The notes under the pieces were generated by a model. The model searched no databases and was not told the origin of the DNA. It worked only from the letters and a program-made list of their open reading frames with translations. Position numbers and translations under genes: made by a program. Below, one piece after another: positions 18,542 through 25,235 of a DNA stretch of 64,000 nucleotides (position 1 is the stretch's first letter; the number at the start of each line of letters is the position of its first letter). The DNA lies in the NCBI GenBank assembly GCA_002734065.2, contig NVXU02000030.1, positions 1-64,000 of the forward strand, given 5' to 3'. The DNA comes from Fluviicola sp. Its GTDB lineage: Bacteria > Bacteroidota > Bacteroidia > Flavobacteriales_D > Crocinitomicaceae.

Positions 18542-20872
18542 ATGGTAAAACAACTTAAAACTGCAACTACACTTCTTTTTCTATTCTTTTTATCGCTTCA
18601 CTCTTACGGACAGAAGCTTGGCTTTAGTGAAGTTTTGGTAGAATCTCCAGATAGAATAACAACATTTTGTGTAACAAACGATGAAAAAAGCCTTTCACTT
18701 TTAAAAAAAAGTGGGATTGCAATTAAATACACCACCAAAGACTGGTTATTCATTTCTGCGACTCCTTCTTGGATAGATTTAGCAAAAAAAAATGGAGAAT
18801 TAAACGACTTCTATTTTGAATTTGCTCCACCTTCATTATTGGCAGATTCTGTACGCGTTTTTCATTTTGTGAATGATGTTCACTCAGGAACAGGAGGATT
18901 AGGTTCTTCCTATACGGGTAAGAATGTTGTTCTTGGTTTAGTTGACACAGGTATAGAATGGCGTCATCCTGATTTTAAAGATTCTCTTGGGAGAACAAGA
19001 GTTTTACGCTATTGGGATCAATCAATGCCAGATGATATTAATTCTCCCCAACCCTATGGCTATGGATATGCTTGGGACAGTACAGCTATTAACAATTTGA
19101 CAATCACAAGTGATGACGCAGGCGGCCATGGCTCTACGGTTACGGGGCAAGCAACGGGAAACGGCTTGGCAAACGGAAGCAATAAAGGAATGGCACCAGA
19201 TGCAAACATTGTAGTTGTAGAAACTGACTTTTCTCGCTCTAATTGGACTTTAACAGTCGTTGATGCCGTTGATTTTATTTTTAAAGTTGCTGATTCGCTC
19301 AACATGCCGGCTGTGGTGAATATCAGTCTCGGTTCTTATTTTGGAAGTCATGATGGCAATGACCCCGCTGCAGAAGCAATTGAAGTGATGCTCGATGCCA
19401 AACCAGGAAGAATTGTTGTCTCTGCGGCAGGCAATTCTGGCAACATTGGCAATTATCACCTACGTGGCACACCAAATAGCGATACAAACTTTGTTTGGTT
19501 TCAAAACAACCCTTCAGGGGCTATTGGGGCGAATACAATTTTCTTCGATTCATGGTCGGACAATGCGGATACAACCTTTCGTTTTGCTTTTGGAGCGAAT
19601 GATTTAGGTCCAACATGGTCAGACAGAGGACGTACCAACTTTTACGCCGCTACTTCATCTATCGGCACAACTATTTTTGACACAATTTGGAACGGGAGCA
19701 ATAAGATTGCAAATATTGAGGTCTACACAGAAATAGTCGGTGGAAATTATCACTTGCAAATTTTGGCGTATATTGATTCTACTTCCTATTACTATCGTTT
19801 TGAGACAACTGGTTCAGGTATGTTTGACTTATGGAGCGGTACAGCTTTTGGGTACAATAGTATGATACAAAATGCTCCTCCATTGAGTCAGTTTCCAGAT
19901 TCTATCTACTATATTTCACCAGATGCGGAACAATCTGTCGTTTCTTCTTGGAACTGCTCAGAGAAAGTAATTTCGGTCGGAAACATGAGAAATCGAGCTT
20001 CTTTTATTGATTTCAATGGAAATCCTTATACAACTCCTGACACAACACCGCCAGAAATGCTCAGTCCGAATTCTAGCAAAGGTCCAAATAGACATAATGT
20101 TATCAAACCTAATGTCACCGCAGCAGGAGATGTCTCTCTTTGTGCTGTGCCTTTTACATTTTTAGCAGCTCCTGCCAATTATCCTAAAATTGACTCTGGA
20201 GGATGGCATGCTACCAATGGGGGAACATCGATGGCGTCTCCAGTTATTTCAGGAATTGCTGCGCTTTATCTAGAAAGATGCAATCGCGCAACTTATCAAG
20301 ACTTCATGAATGATTTGCAGGCAACTGCTTATCCCGATGCAAATACAGGAACTGTTCCGAACAATGCTTACGGTTACGGAAAAGCACATGCACTTAACAC
20401 GCTTTTGCAAACAACTGTCCCTGCAATACCAACAATCACAAACGATTGGCAAACTTCTACCTTGACTTCTTCAGAAAGCACTGGTAACGAGTGGTATTTG
20501 GACGGCAACGTACTCCCTGGGGAAACGAATCAGACACTTGCAGCGACACCTCCTTATGGAAGCTATCAAGTTCTCTACGTTAATCCTGACGGTTGCACGG
20601 CGATTTCTGCGCCTTTGATTTTGTCTGTTGGTCTCGAAGAAATTGATGGAAATGAATTCACCACTTTTCCGAATCCTACGAAATCTGTCATTAGAATAGA
20701 TTATGAACAATCAATCGATGAAGTTGTGTTAATTAATAATGAGGGAAAAGAAGTTACCATTGAGAAAGTAAAAAACAAGGTTTATTCTTTAGAAAACTTG
20801 CCAAAAGGCACATATATTCTTAAAATTAAGACAGAAAGTGGAATTTACTCATCAAAAATTGTAAGAATATAG
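18542..20872 (+). CDS. secreted S8 serine peptidase with T9SS type A sorting domain
   Basis: A 776-residue subtilase. After a signal peptide (about residues 1-24) comes a short propeptide-like segment, then the catalytic domain with Asp135 (GLVDTGIEW), His196 (GGHGSTVTG) and Ser563 (GGTSMASP). The His-to-Ser distance is long because of an inserted beta-rich region at about 300-470. The last 70 residues form a type A T9SS C-terminal domain: FPNPTKSVIRID, VVLINNEGKEV, LPKGTYILKI, SGIYSSKIVRI. It should therefore be exported across the outer membrane and anchored or released. It reads divergently from the untagged subtilase at 16744-18426; a shared control region of 115 bp is possible. Confidence 0.95.
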   Translation: MVKQLKTATTLLFLFFLSLHSYGQKLGFSEVLVESPDRITTFCVTNDEKSLSLLKKSGIAIKYTTKDWLFISATPSWIDLAKKNGELNDFYFEFAPPSLLADSVRVFHFVNDVHSGTGGLGSSYTGKNVVLGLVDTGIEWRHPDFKDSLGRTRVLRYWDQSMPDDINSPQPYGYGYAWDSTAINNLTITSDDAGGHGSTVTGQATGNGLANGSNKGMAPDANIVVVETDFSRSNWTLTVVDAVDFIFKVADSLNMPAVVNISLGSYFGSHDGNDPAAEAIEVMLDAKPGRIVVSAAGNSGNIGNYHLRGTPNSDTNFVWFQNNPSGAIGANTIFFDSWSDNADTTFRFAFGANDLGPTWSDRGRTNFYAATSSIGTTIFDTIWNGSNKIANIEVYTEIVGGNYHLQILAYIDSTSYYYRFETTGSGMFDLWSGTAFGYNSMIQNAPPLSQFPDSIYYISPDAEQSVVSSWNCSEKVISVGNMRNRASFIDFNGNPYTTPDTTPPEMLSPNSSKGPNRHNVIKPNVTAAGDVSLCAVPFTFLAAPANYPKIDSGGWHATNGGTSMASPVISGIAALYLERCNRATYQDFMNDLQATAYPDANTGTVPNNAYGYGKAHALNTLLQTTVPAIPTITNDWQTSTLTSSESTGNEWYLDGNVLPGETNQTLAATPPYGSYQVLYVNPDGCTAISAPLILSVGLEEIDGNEFTTFPNPTKSVIRIDYEQSIDEVVLINNEGKEVTIEKVKNKVYSLENLPKGTYILKIKTESGIYSSKIVRI

Positions 20873-20919
20873 TGTCGAGTTAAAAGAATTTATATTTTTA
20901 CGCTTTCAAAAAATAAAGA

Positions 20920-21459
20920 ATGGATTTATCAGGTATCATTTCAATTTCAGGTCGCCCAGGATTGTATAAAGTAATTGCTCAAGGCAAGAATAGTATCATC
21001 GTAGAATCATTGATCGACAAAAAAAGGTTTCCAGCCTATTCTTCGGACAGAATTTCTGCGTTAGAAGATATTAGCATATACACAATGGAAGAAGACAAAC
21101 CTTTGAAAGATATTTACACAGATATTCTTGCGAAAATTGGTAATTCTGAAGCACCTTCTCACAAGGAGGACATCACAACATTACAAGAATTCTTAGTGGA
21201 TATTCTACCTAATTACGATGACGAACGTGTCTATCCTTCTGATATTAAGAAGCTGTTTCAATGGTATAACCAATTGTTTAAAGCAGGGGTTATCAAGCAA
21301 GAAGAGAAAAAGGAAGAAAAGAAAGCACCTGCTAAAAAAGGTACTTCGACAAGCTCGGCAACTGCTCCTAAGAAAAAAACTTCTGCAACAACTAAGAAGA
21401 CCGCCGCAAAAAAAGCTCCAGCAAAGAAAGCTCCAGCAAAAAAGAAAGAAACTAAATAG
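20920..21459 (+). CDS. DUF5606 domain protein with lysine/alanine-rich histone-like tail
   Basis: A 179-residue protein. Residues 1-135 match the Bacteroidota-specific DUF5606 family: an SH3-like N-terminus (MDLSGIISISGRPGLYKVI, RFPAYSSDRISALEDISIYT) and a helical part (YPSDIKKLFQWYNQL). Residues about 136-179 are a Lys/Ala/Pro-rich tail with KKAPAKK repeats, like histone-H1-like proteins, suggesting nucleic-acid contact (inference). Function is unknown. The codons for GTSTSSA in the tail linker are a copy of a dispersed intergenic repeat (21341-21361). The gene ends at a strong terminator and is close to the downstream peptidase. Confidence 0.85.
   Translation: MDLSGIISISGRPGLYKVIAQGKNSIIVESLIDKKRFPAYSSDRISALEDISIYTMEEDKPLKDIYTDILAKIGNSEAPSHKEDITTLQEFLVDILPNYDDERVYPSDIKKLFQWYNQLFKAGVIKQEEKKEEKKAPAKKGTSTSSATAPKKKTSATTKKTAAKKAPAKKAPAKKKETK
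21341..21361 (+). repeat. dispersed TTCGACAAGCTC repeat inside a coding sequence
   Basis: GTACTTCGACAAGCTCGGCA is a good copy of the dispersed family found in intergenic DNA at 16069, 29351 and 54281. Here it lies in frame in the DUF5606 gene and encodes the GTSTSSA linker before the basic tail. Confidence 0.6.
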
Positions 21460-21477
21460 TTCAACTATAAATTAACT

Positions 21478-21505
21478 AAAATCTCGATTCGTCGAGATTT
21501 TTTTT
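21478..21505 (+). terminator. rho-independent terminator after the DUF5606 gene
   Basis: A 9-bp stem AAATCTCGA / TCGAGATTT with a TTCG tetraloop is followed by seven or more T. It ends 11 bp before the ATG of the M3 peptidase, so that gene must be read by read-through or from a promoter within the DUF5606 gene. Confidence 0.9.
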
Positions 21506-21515
21506 GCCCAAAGAA

Positions 21516-23231
21516 ATGAAAATATCACGCCCTACCCGATCGTTTGTAGATCAAACCTTGAGAATTGAGAATTGGAATTCTATCGCTCCTTACTTTAAAA
21601 ATTTGGTAGAAAGAAACATTGAAACCAAAGAAGATTTTCTTCAGTGGCTAAAAGATCAAAGTGAATTGGAAGCCATTTTGGAAGAAGATGCTGCTTGGAG
21701 GTACATCAAAATGACCATCAATACAAAGGATGAAGAATTGAGTAAGGCTTACACCTTTTTCACTTCTGAAATCCAGCCTAAAATCGCTCCTTTTGATGAT
21801 CAATTGAATCGAAAACTAAATGATTCTCCCTTTACTTCAGAATTAGAGGATGACGATGCTTTTAAAATTCTTTTCAGAAAGGTAAAAACTTCTATTCAAT
21901 TATACAGAGAAGAGAACATTACCTTATTTTCTGAAGTTTCAGAAGAAAGTCAAAAATTTGGAGCTCTTTCTGCACAGCAAAGCATTGAGCATGACGGTGA
22001 GAAATTAACCATGCAAAAAGCGGCAAGTTTGCTCAAAGAAACGGACGAAGATTTACGAAAAACTGTTTTTAATAAAATTGCCAACCGTCGGAGAGAGGAC
22101 GTTGAGAAATTCAACGAATTATTTAATACACTTCTCAAAAAAAGACATCAGATTGCAATTAATGCAGGTTTTGACAACTTTCGCGATTATAAAATGCTTG
22201 CAATGGGGCGTTTTGACTATTCTGTGAAAGATTGTGAGGATTTTCATTCTTCAGTGAAAACAGAAATTGTGCCTTTGGTCAAGAAAATTCAAGAAGAACG
22301 ATTGGCAAAATTAGGCAAAGACAAATTCATGCCGTGGGATACCGATGTTGACCCAGAAGGCAAGCAACCTCTAAAACCCTTTGAAAAAGGGGACGATTTA
22401 TTGGAGGGGACTATCAAAATGCTCCATGACATCGATCCTTATTTTGGCGACTGCTTGGCAACTATGCGAGAAATGAACCATTTGGATTTAGATTCTAAAG
22501 AAGGCAAAGCTCCTGGTGGATACAACTACCCTCTTTACGAAATTGGAGTCCCATTTATTTTCATGAATGCGGTTGGTTCTCACAGAGATTTAGTGACGAT
22601 GGTTCACGAAGGCGGTCATGCCATCCATTCTTTTCTGTCAAGAGAATTAGAACTCACAGGATTTAAAAATCTTCCTTCGGAGGTTGCAGAATTGGCTTCT
22701 ATGTCGATGGAACTTCTTTCTATGGAAAAATGGGGCGAGTTTTATGCAAGCGAAGATGATTTAAAACGAGCAAAGAAAGAACAATTGGAAACAACCATTC
22801 GTTTATTGCCTTGGATTGCGCAAGTGGATGAGTTTCAGCATTGGTTGTACGTAAATCATTCTCACAGCGATGAGGAGAGAACTGAAAAATGGTTGTCTTT
22901 GTCTTCAGAATATGGCACAGGCCTAACTGACTGGACTGGCAATGAAGATATTCTTGCTACATCTTGGCAACGACAATTGCATATTTTTGAGGTTCCTTTT
23001 TATTACATCGAATATGGAATTTCTCAATTGGGCGCGCTCAGCGTTTGGAAAAACAGTTTAGAGAACAAAGAATTGGCTATTTCACAGTACAAAAGTGCAT
23101 TGAAATTGGCTTATACAAAGAGTATTCCTGAAATTTACAAGACGGCGGGTGTTGAATTTAATTTCTCGACCAAGTACATTAAAAACTTGTCCTTATTTAT
23201 TGGAGAGCAGCTGAAAGAATTACAGTCGTAA
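21516..23231 (+). CDS. M3 family oligoendopeptidase (PepF-like)
   Basis: A cytoplasmic zinc metallopeptidase of 571 residues counted from the ATG at 21516; a TTG at 21504 in the same frame lies in the terminator T-tract and is unlikely. The catalytic HEGGH motif (TMVHEGGHAIHSF) is near residue 364, followed by the downstream Glu-containing helix (EVAELASMSMELLS). N-terminal helices match the thimet/PepF fold. M3 peptidases degrade short peptides in the cytosol. The start codon is only 11 bp past a strong terminator, leaving no obvious room for its own promoter. The tRNA gene follows in the same direction 75 bp downstream. Confidence 0.94.
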   Translation: MKISRPTRSFVDQTLRIENWNSIAPYFKNLVERNIETKEDFLQWLKDQSELEAILEEDAAWRYIKMTINTKDEELSKAYTFFTSEIQPKIAPFDDQLNRKLNDSPFTSELEDDDAFKILFRKVKTSIQLYREENITLFSEVSEESQKFGALSAQQSIEHDGEKLTMQKAASLLKETDEDLRKTVFNKIANRRREDVEKFNELFNTLLKKRHQIAINAGFDNFRDYKMLAMGRFDYSVKDCEDFHSSVKTEIVPLVKKIQEERLAKLGKDKFMPWDTDVDPEGKQPLKPFEKGDDLLEGTIKMLHDIDPYFGDCLATMREMNHLDLDSKEGKAPGGYNYPLYEIGVPFIFMNAVGSHRDLVTMVHEGGHAIHSFLSRELELTGFKNLPSEVAELASMSMELLSMEKWGEFYASEDDLKRAKKEQLETTIRLLPWIAQVDEFQHWLYVNHSHSDEERTEKWLSLSSEYGTGLTDWTGNEDILATSWQRQLHIFEVPFYYIEYGISQLGALSVWKNSLENKELAISQYKSALKLAYTKSIPEIYKTAGVEFNFSTKYIKNLSLFIGEQLKELQS

Positions 23232-23248
23232 TAATCGCACTAATTCTC

Positions 23249-23278
23249 TTGTAAGAAATAAAATTACTGCTATATTTG
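23249..23278 (+). promoter_or_regulatory. promoter of the CAT-anticodon tRNA
   Basis: TATATTTG at 23271-23278 matches the TAnnTTTG -7 box exactly, with TTG at 23249-23251 19 bp upstream as the -33 element. The mature tRNA starts 28 bp downstream. Confidence 0.7.
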
Positions 23279-23306
23279 CACCCGCAATTGGATGATTGTG
23301 ATGAAT

Positions 23307-23380
23307 GGCGAGGTAGCTCAGTTGGTTAGAGCGCAGGATTCATAACCCTGAGGTCGGGAGTTCAAATCTCCCTCTCGCTA
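23307..23380 (+). tRNA. tRNA with CAT anticodon (elongator Met, or Ile2)
   Basis: A 74-nt cloverleaf: acceptor stem GGCGAGG / TCTCGCT (two G-U pairs), D arm GCTC...GAGC, anticodon loop TTCATAA with anticodon CAT, T arm GGGAG-TTCAAAT-CTCCC, and discriminator A. The 3' CCA is not encoded. CAT can be elongator Met or, with lysidine, Ile; the overall sequence looks like elongator Met, but this is not certain. The last anticodon-stem pair is A-C, a mild oddity. The 3' end of the gene is repeated twice downstream. Confidence 0.93.
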
Positions 23381-23386
23381 CAAAAA

Positions 23387-23412
23387 AGTAATCTTAACGG
23401 TTGCTTTTTTTT
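23387..23412 (+). terminator. tRNA terminator
   Basis: Stem AGTAATC / GGTTGCT (7 bp with two G-U pairs) and loop TTAAC, followed by a run of T. It starts 7 bp after the tRNA. Confidence 0.75.
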
Positions 23413-23487
23413 GCTTTCGGGAGATTAGCAACAGCACTAACGTTTGCTGCTCGAATGATAACTCATTCTCTTCTCTCGCTACAAAAA

Positions 23488-23514
23488 AGTAATCTTATCG
23501 ATTGCTTTTTTTTT
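23488..23514 (+). terminator. duplicated copy of the tRNA terminator
   Basis: Stem AGTAATC / GATTGCT with loop TTATC and nine T, the counterpart of the tRNA terminator in the second repeat unit. The stem is kept by a compensatory change (C-G then T-A), so its structure may have been preserved. Confidence 0.65.
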
Positions 23515-23592
23515 GATTTCGGGAGATTAGCAACAGCACTAACGTTTGTTGCTCGAATGATAACTCATTCTCTTCTCTCGCTACAAAAAAAA

Positions 23593-23847
23593 TTAATAAT
23601 GATACCTGCATCCAACGATTACCAACTCATCCACTTTAAAAGAATAGACTAACCGATGCTCCCCGTCTATTCGTCTTGACCAATATCCTTGTAAATCGTG
23701 TTTTAGAGCTTCTGGGTTTCCAATCCCATCAAAAGGCTCTCTGAGTGTTGCCTTTATTAAGTCGTTAATTCTTTTTAATTTTTTCTTATCAGTCGATTGC
23801 CAATAAAGATAGTCTTTCCAAGCTGTTTTGGTCCAAGTTGTCCTCAT
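23593..23847 (-). CDS. yoeB: YoeB-type mRNA interferase toxin
   Basis: An 84-residue RelE-superfamily toxin that in E. coli cleaves mRNA at the ribosomal A site. The YoeB catalytic residues fall at the same numbers as in E. coli: Glu46 (GNPEALK), Arg65 (GEHRLVY) and His83 in the C-terminal RYHY. Length is exactly that of the family. Its start overlaps the end of the antitoxin gene by 4 bp (ATGA), so the two are translationally coupled. It appears intact. The gene abuts the tandem repeat derived from the tRNA 3' end, which suggests acquisition at a tRNA locus. Confidence 0.96.
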   Translation of the reverse strand: MRTTWTKTAWKDYLYWQSTDKKKLKRINDLIKATLREPFDGIGNPEALKHDLQGYWSRRIDGEHRLVYSFKVDELVIVGCRYHY

Positions 23848-24095
23848 TCTTCAATTAAATTATGCTCCTCGGAATTTCCTTTTTTATATTCTTCTATTGA
23901 CTGCATCAGAACATCTCTGTTTTTACCTGATAATAAATAGCTTGTTTCCTTTAGTGAATTGTATTCTTCTAAAGAAATTAGAACCAAATCTTTATTGTTT
24001 TTTCGCTTGATAATCAATTCTTCAACATCATTAATTACTAAATCCATCCACTTTTTTAGATTAACCCTTAAATCTGTATAATTGACTACTCTCAT
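23844..24095 (-). CDS. yefM: YefM-type antitoxin
   Basis: An 83-residue Phd/YefM antitoxin. The N-terminal DNA-binding fold (YTDLRVNLKKWMDLV) is followed by LIIKRKNNKDLVLISLEEYNSLKET, the family core, and a flexible acidic C-terminus (EYKKGNSEEHNLIEE) that would wrap the toxin. It precedes yoeB in the operon, the usual order, and overlaps it by 4 bp. A TATATTTG box and a GTAC-centred palindrome lie upstream, where YefM-YoeB would be expected to repress its own transcription. Confidence 0.94.
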   Translation of the reverse strand: MRVVNYTDLRVNLKKWMDLVINDVEELIIKRKNNKDLVLISLEEYNSLKETSYLLSGKNRDVLMQSIEEYKKGNSEEHNLIEE

Positions 24096-24112
24096 AACGT
24101 TGTGTTTTTTTA

Positions 24113-24150
24113 CAAATATACAAAAAAAGTACCCAATTAAGTACTTTTTT
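24113..24150 (-). promoter_or_regulatory. promoter and putative operator of yefM-yoeB
   Basis: Reading toward yefM, TATATTTG (24113-24120) matches TAnnTTTG and lies 17 bp before the ATG. Immediately upstream is an inverted repeat AAAAAAGTAC (24123-24132) / GTACTTTTTT (24141-24150) with an 8-bp spacer, and a partial third half-site follows. E. coli YefM binds TGTACA-type palindromes, so the GTAC arms are a plausible operator; the same structure could also act as a terminator for the TonB-like gene region. Confidence 0.55.
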
Positions 24151-24175
24151 AAGTATTTTTTATATAGCTATTCTC

Positions 24176-25036
24176 CTACCTTACCCTAAACTGAAATGGC
24201 AAGGTCATATAGACTGCTTGTTTTTCTCCTGCGTTACTTCCAGGGTTCCAATTAGGCATCAAGTTTAAGACGCGCAAAACTTCTGCGTTGAAGTTTATAG
24301 ACTTTTCCACAGAACGAAGAATTTCAAAACGAGTAAGCGAACCGTCTTTCTCTACCACAAAACGGACATAAACATTGCCTTGAATGTTCTTCTTCTTTTC
24401 ATACTCAGGATACTGCAAGTTGTCAAGAATGAACTTTTGCATTGCATCAATTCCGCCTATAAATTCTGGCATAACTTCTGCAAATTGTTTTACTTTCTCC
24501 ACAGAATCGACAGGAAACTCTTCAATAATGCCAATATTTCCCGCAATCGCAACATCGCCTAAAAGTTCATAAGCTATTTCTCCTTGATCTATAGAACAAT
24601 CTGTACTGTCGGGCTGAGCAACTTGACCAATAGTAGTGTCTAGTGAGTCCTTTACAATTGGTGCAAATTTGCCCATCTTGACAGGATGTTCAATGGCTGG
24701 AGGCGTTACAATAGTACTGTCTTTTTGTTCTTGCGCACAAGACGACAAACTTAAACTCACCAATGCTAAAATCAAAAAAGGATTGCTTGGACGTTGCGTT
24801 TTTAACGTTTCAATGAGAATTGGAATGTCTTCATGTCTAAAATCGAACTGATCTTTGGTCATTCTTCCGCAGGTTGTATCGTTTGGATTAGATAAGAGGT
24901 AGGTGATTATCTCCGCTCGGCTTTTCTTGGTGAAATCCATTACACTCTTCACGCAAACATCGCAGTGACGTGAATGAAGACCAATTTTCATCTTGCTCCA
25001 ATCTTCATGGCAAGGTTCTTTAATTTCGAGTTTCAT
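24176..25036 (-). CDS. TonB C-terminal domain protein with N-terminal Cys-rich module
   Basis: A 286-residue protein. The N-terminal 75 residues are cytoplasmic and Cys-rich (CHEDWSKM, HCDVCVKSVMDFTKK), a module often found at the start of Bacteroidota TonB-like proteins. A single hydrophobic segment (about residues 82-100, FLILALVSLSLSS) crosses the membrane. After a Pro/Asp-rich linker, residues about 200-286 are a TonB_C domain (YPEYEKKKNIQGNVYVRFVVEKDG, MPNWNPGSNAGEKQAVYMTLPFQFRVR). TonB domains contact the TonB box of outer-membrane receptors. No exbB or exbD is adjacent. The Cys-rich part may bind metal (inference). Confidence 0.85.
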   Translation of the reverse strand: MKLEIKEPCHEDWSKMKIGLHSRHCDVCVKSVMDFTKKSRAEIITYLLSNPNDTTCGRMTKDQFDFRHEDIPILIETLKTQRPSNPFLILALVSLSLSSCAQEQKDSTIVTPPAIEHPVKMGKFAPIVKDSLDTTIGQVAQPDSTDCSIDQGEIAYELLGDVAIAGNIGIIEEFPVDSVEKVKQFAEVMPEFIGGIDAMQKFILDNLQYPEYEKKKNIQGNVYVRFVVEKDGSLTRFEILRSVEKSINFNAEVLRVLNLMPNWNPGSNAGEKQAVYMTLPFQFRVR

Positions 25037-25174
25037 AGATGTTGTTTAGTGGGCTGTACAGTTGTGATTCGATTTCGTTCAATTTTGATGTTTTTGATTC
25101 CTTATAATATCCAACATTAAACACCCAACCGATAAATGATAAAATATGACTGAAAATTAAACCAAAAACTCCTT

Positions 25175-25182
25175 TACTTTTG
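25175..25182 (+). promoter_or_regulatory. orphan -7 box pointing antisense into the large OMP gene
   Basis: TACTTTTG followed by CA is a perfect TAnnTTTG box on the plus strand. No plus-strand gene follows; transcription would run antisense into the 3' end of the 25236-28670 gene. It may be fortuitous in AT-rich DNA. Confidence 0.3.
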
Positions 25183-25235
25183 CATTTAATGTTGATTATT
25201 TAATGTTTTTCATTCTTTTAAGACATTACTTTCAA

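Larger units (their letters stand above)
23372..23591 (+). repeat. tandem 101/102-bp repeat containing the tRNA 3' end
   Basis: The last bases of the tRNA (CTCTCGCTAC) plus the following terminator recur at 23473, and a third, truncated copy starts at 23575, giving periods of 101 and 102 bp. Each unit also contains CGGGAGATT, which recalls the T-arm start, and an AGCAACA...TGTTGCT hairpin (one mismatch in unit 1). The units differ at only a few positions. The array ends directly at the toxin-antitoxin pair. Confidence 0.9.

Noticed and set aside
21218-21475. Alternative +1 frame with Lys/Arg-rich product
   Set aside because: It is the shifted reading of the Lys/Ala tail of the DUF5606 gene, which has a proper domain and stop before a terminator.
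23372-23591. CRISPR-like array near the tRNA
   Set aside because: Only two full units with no variable spacers; the unit contains the tRNA 3' end and its terminator, so it is a tandem duplication.
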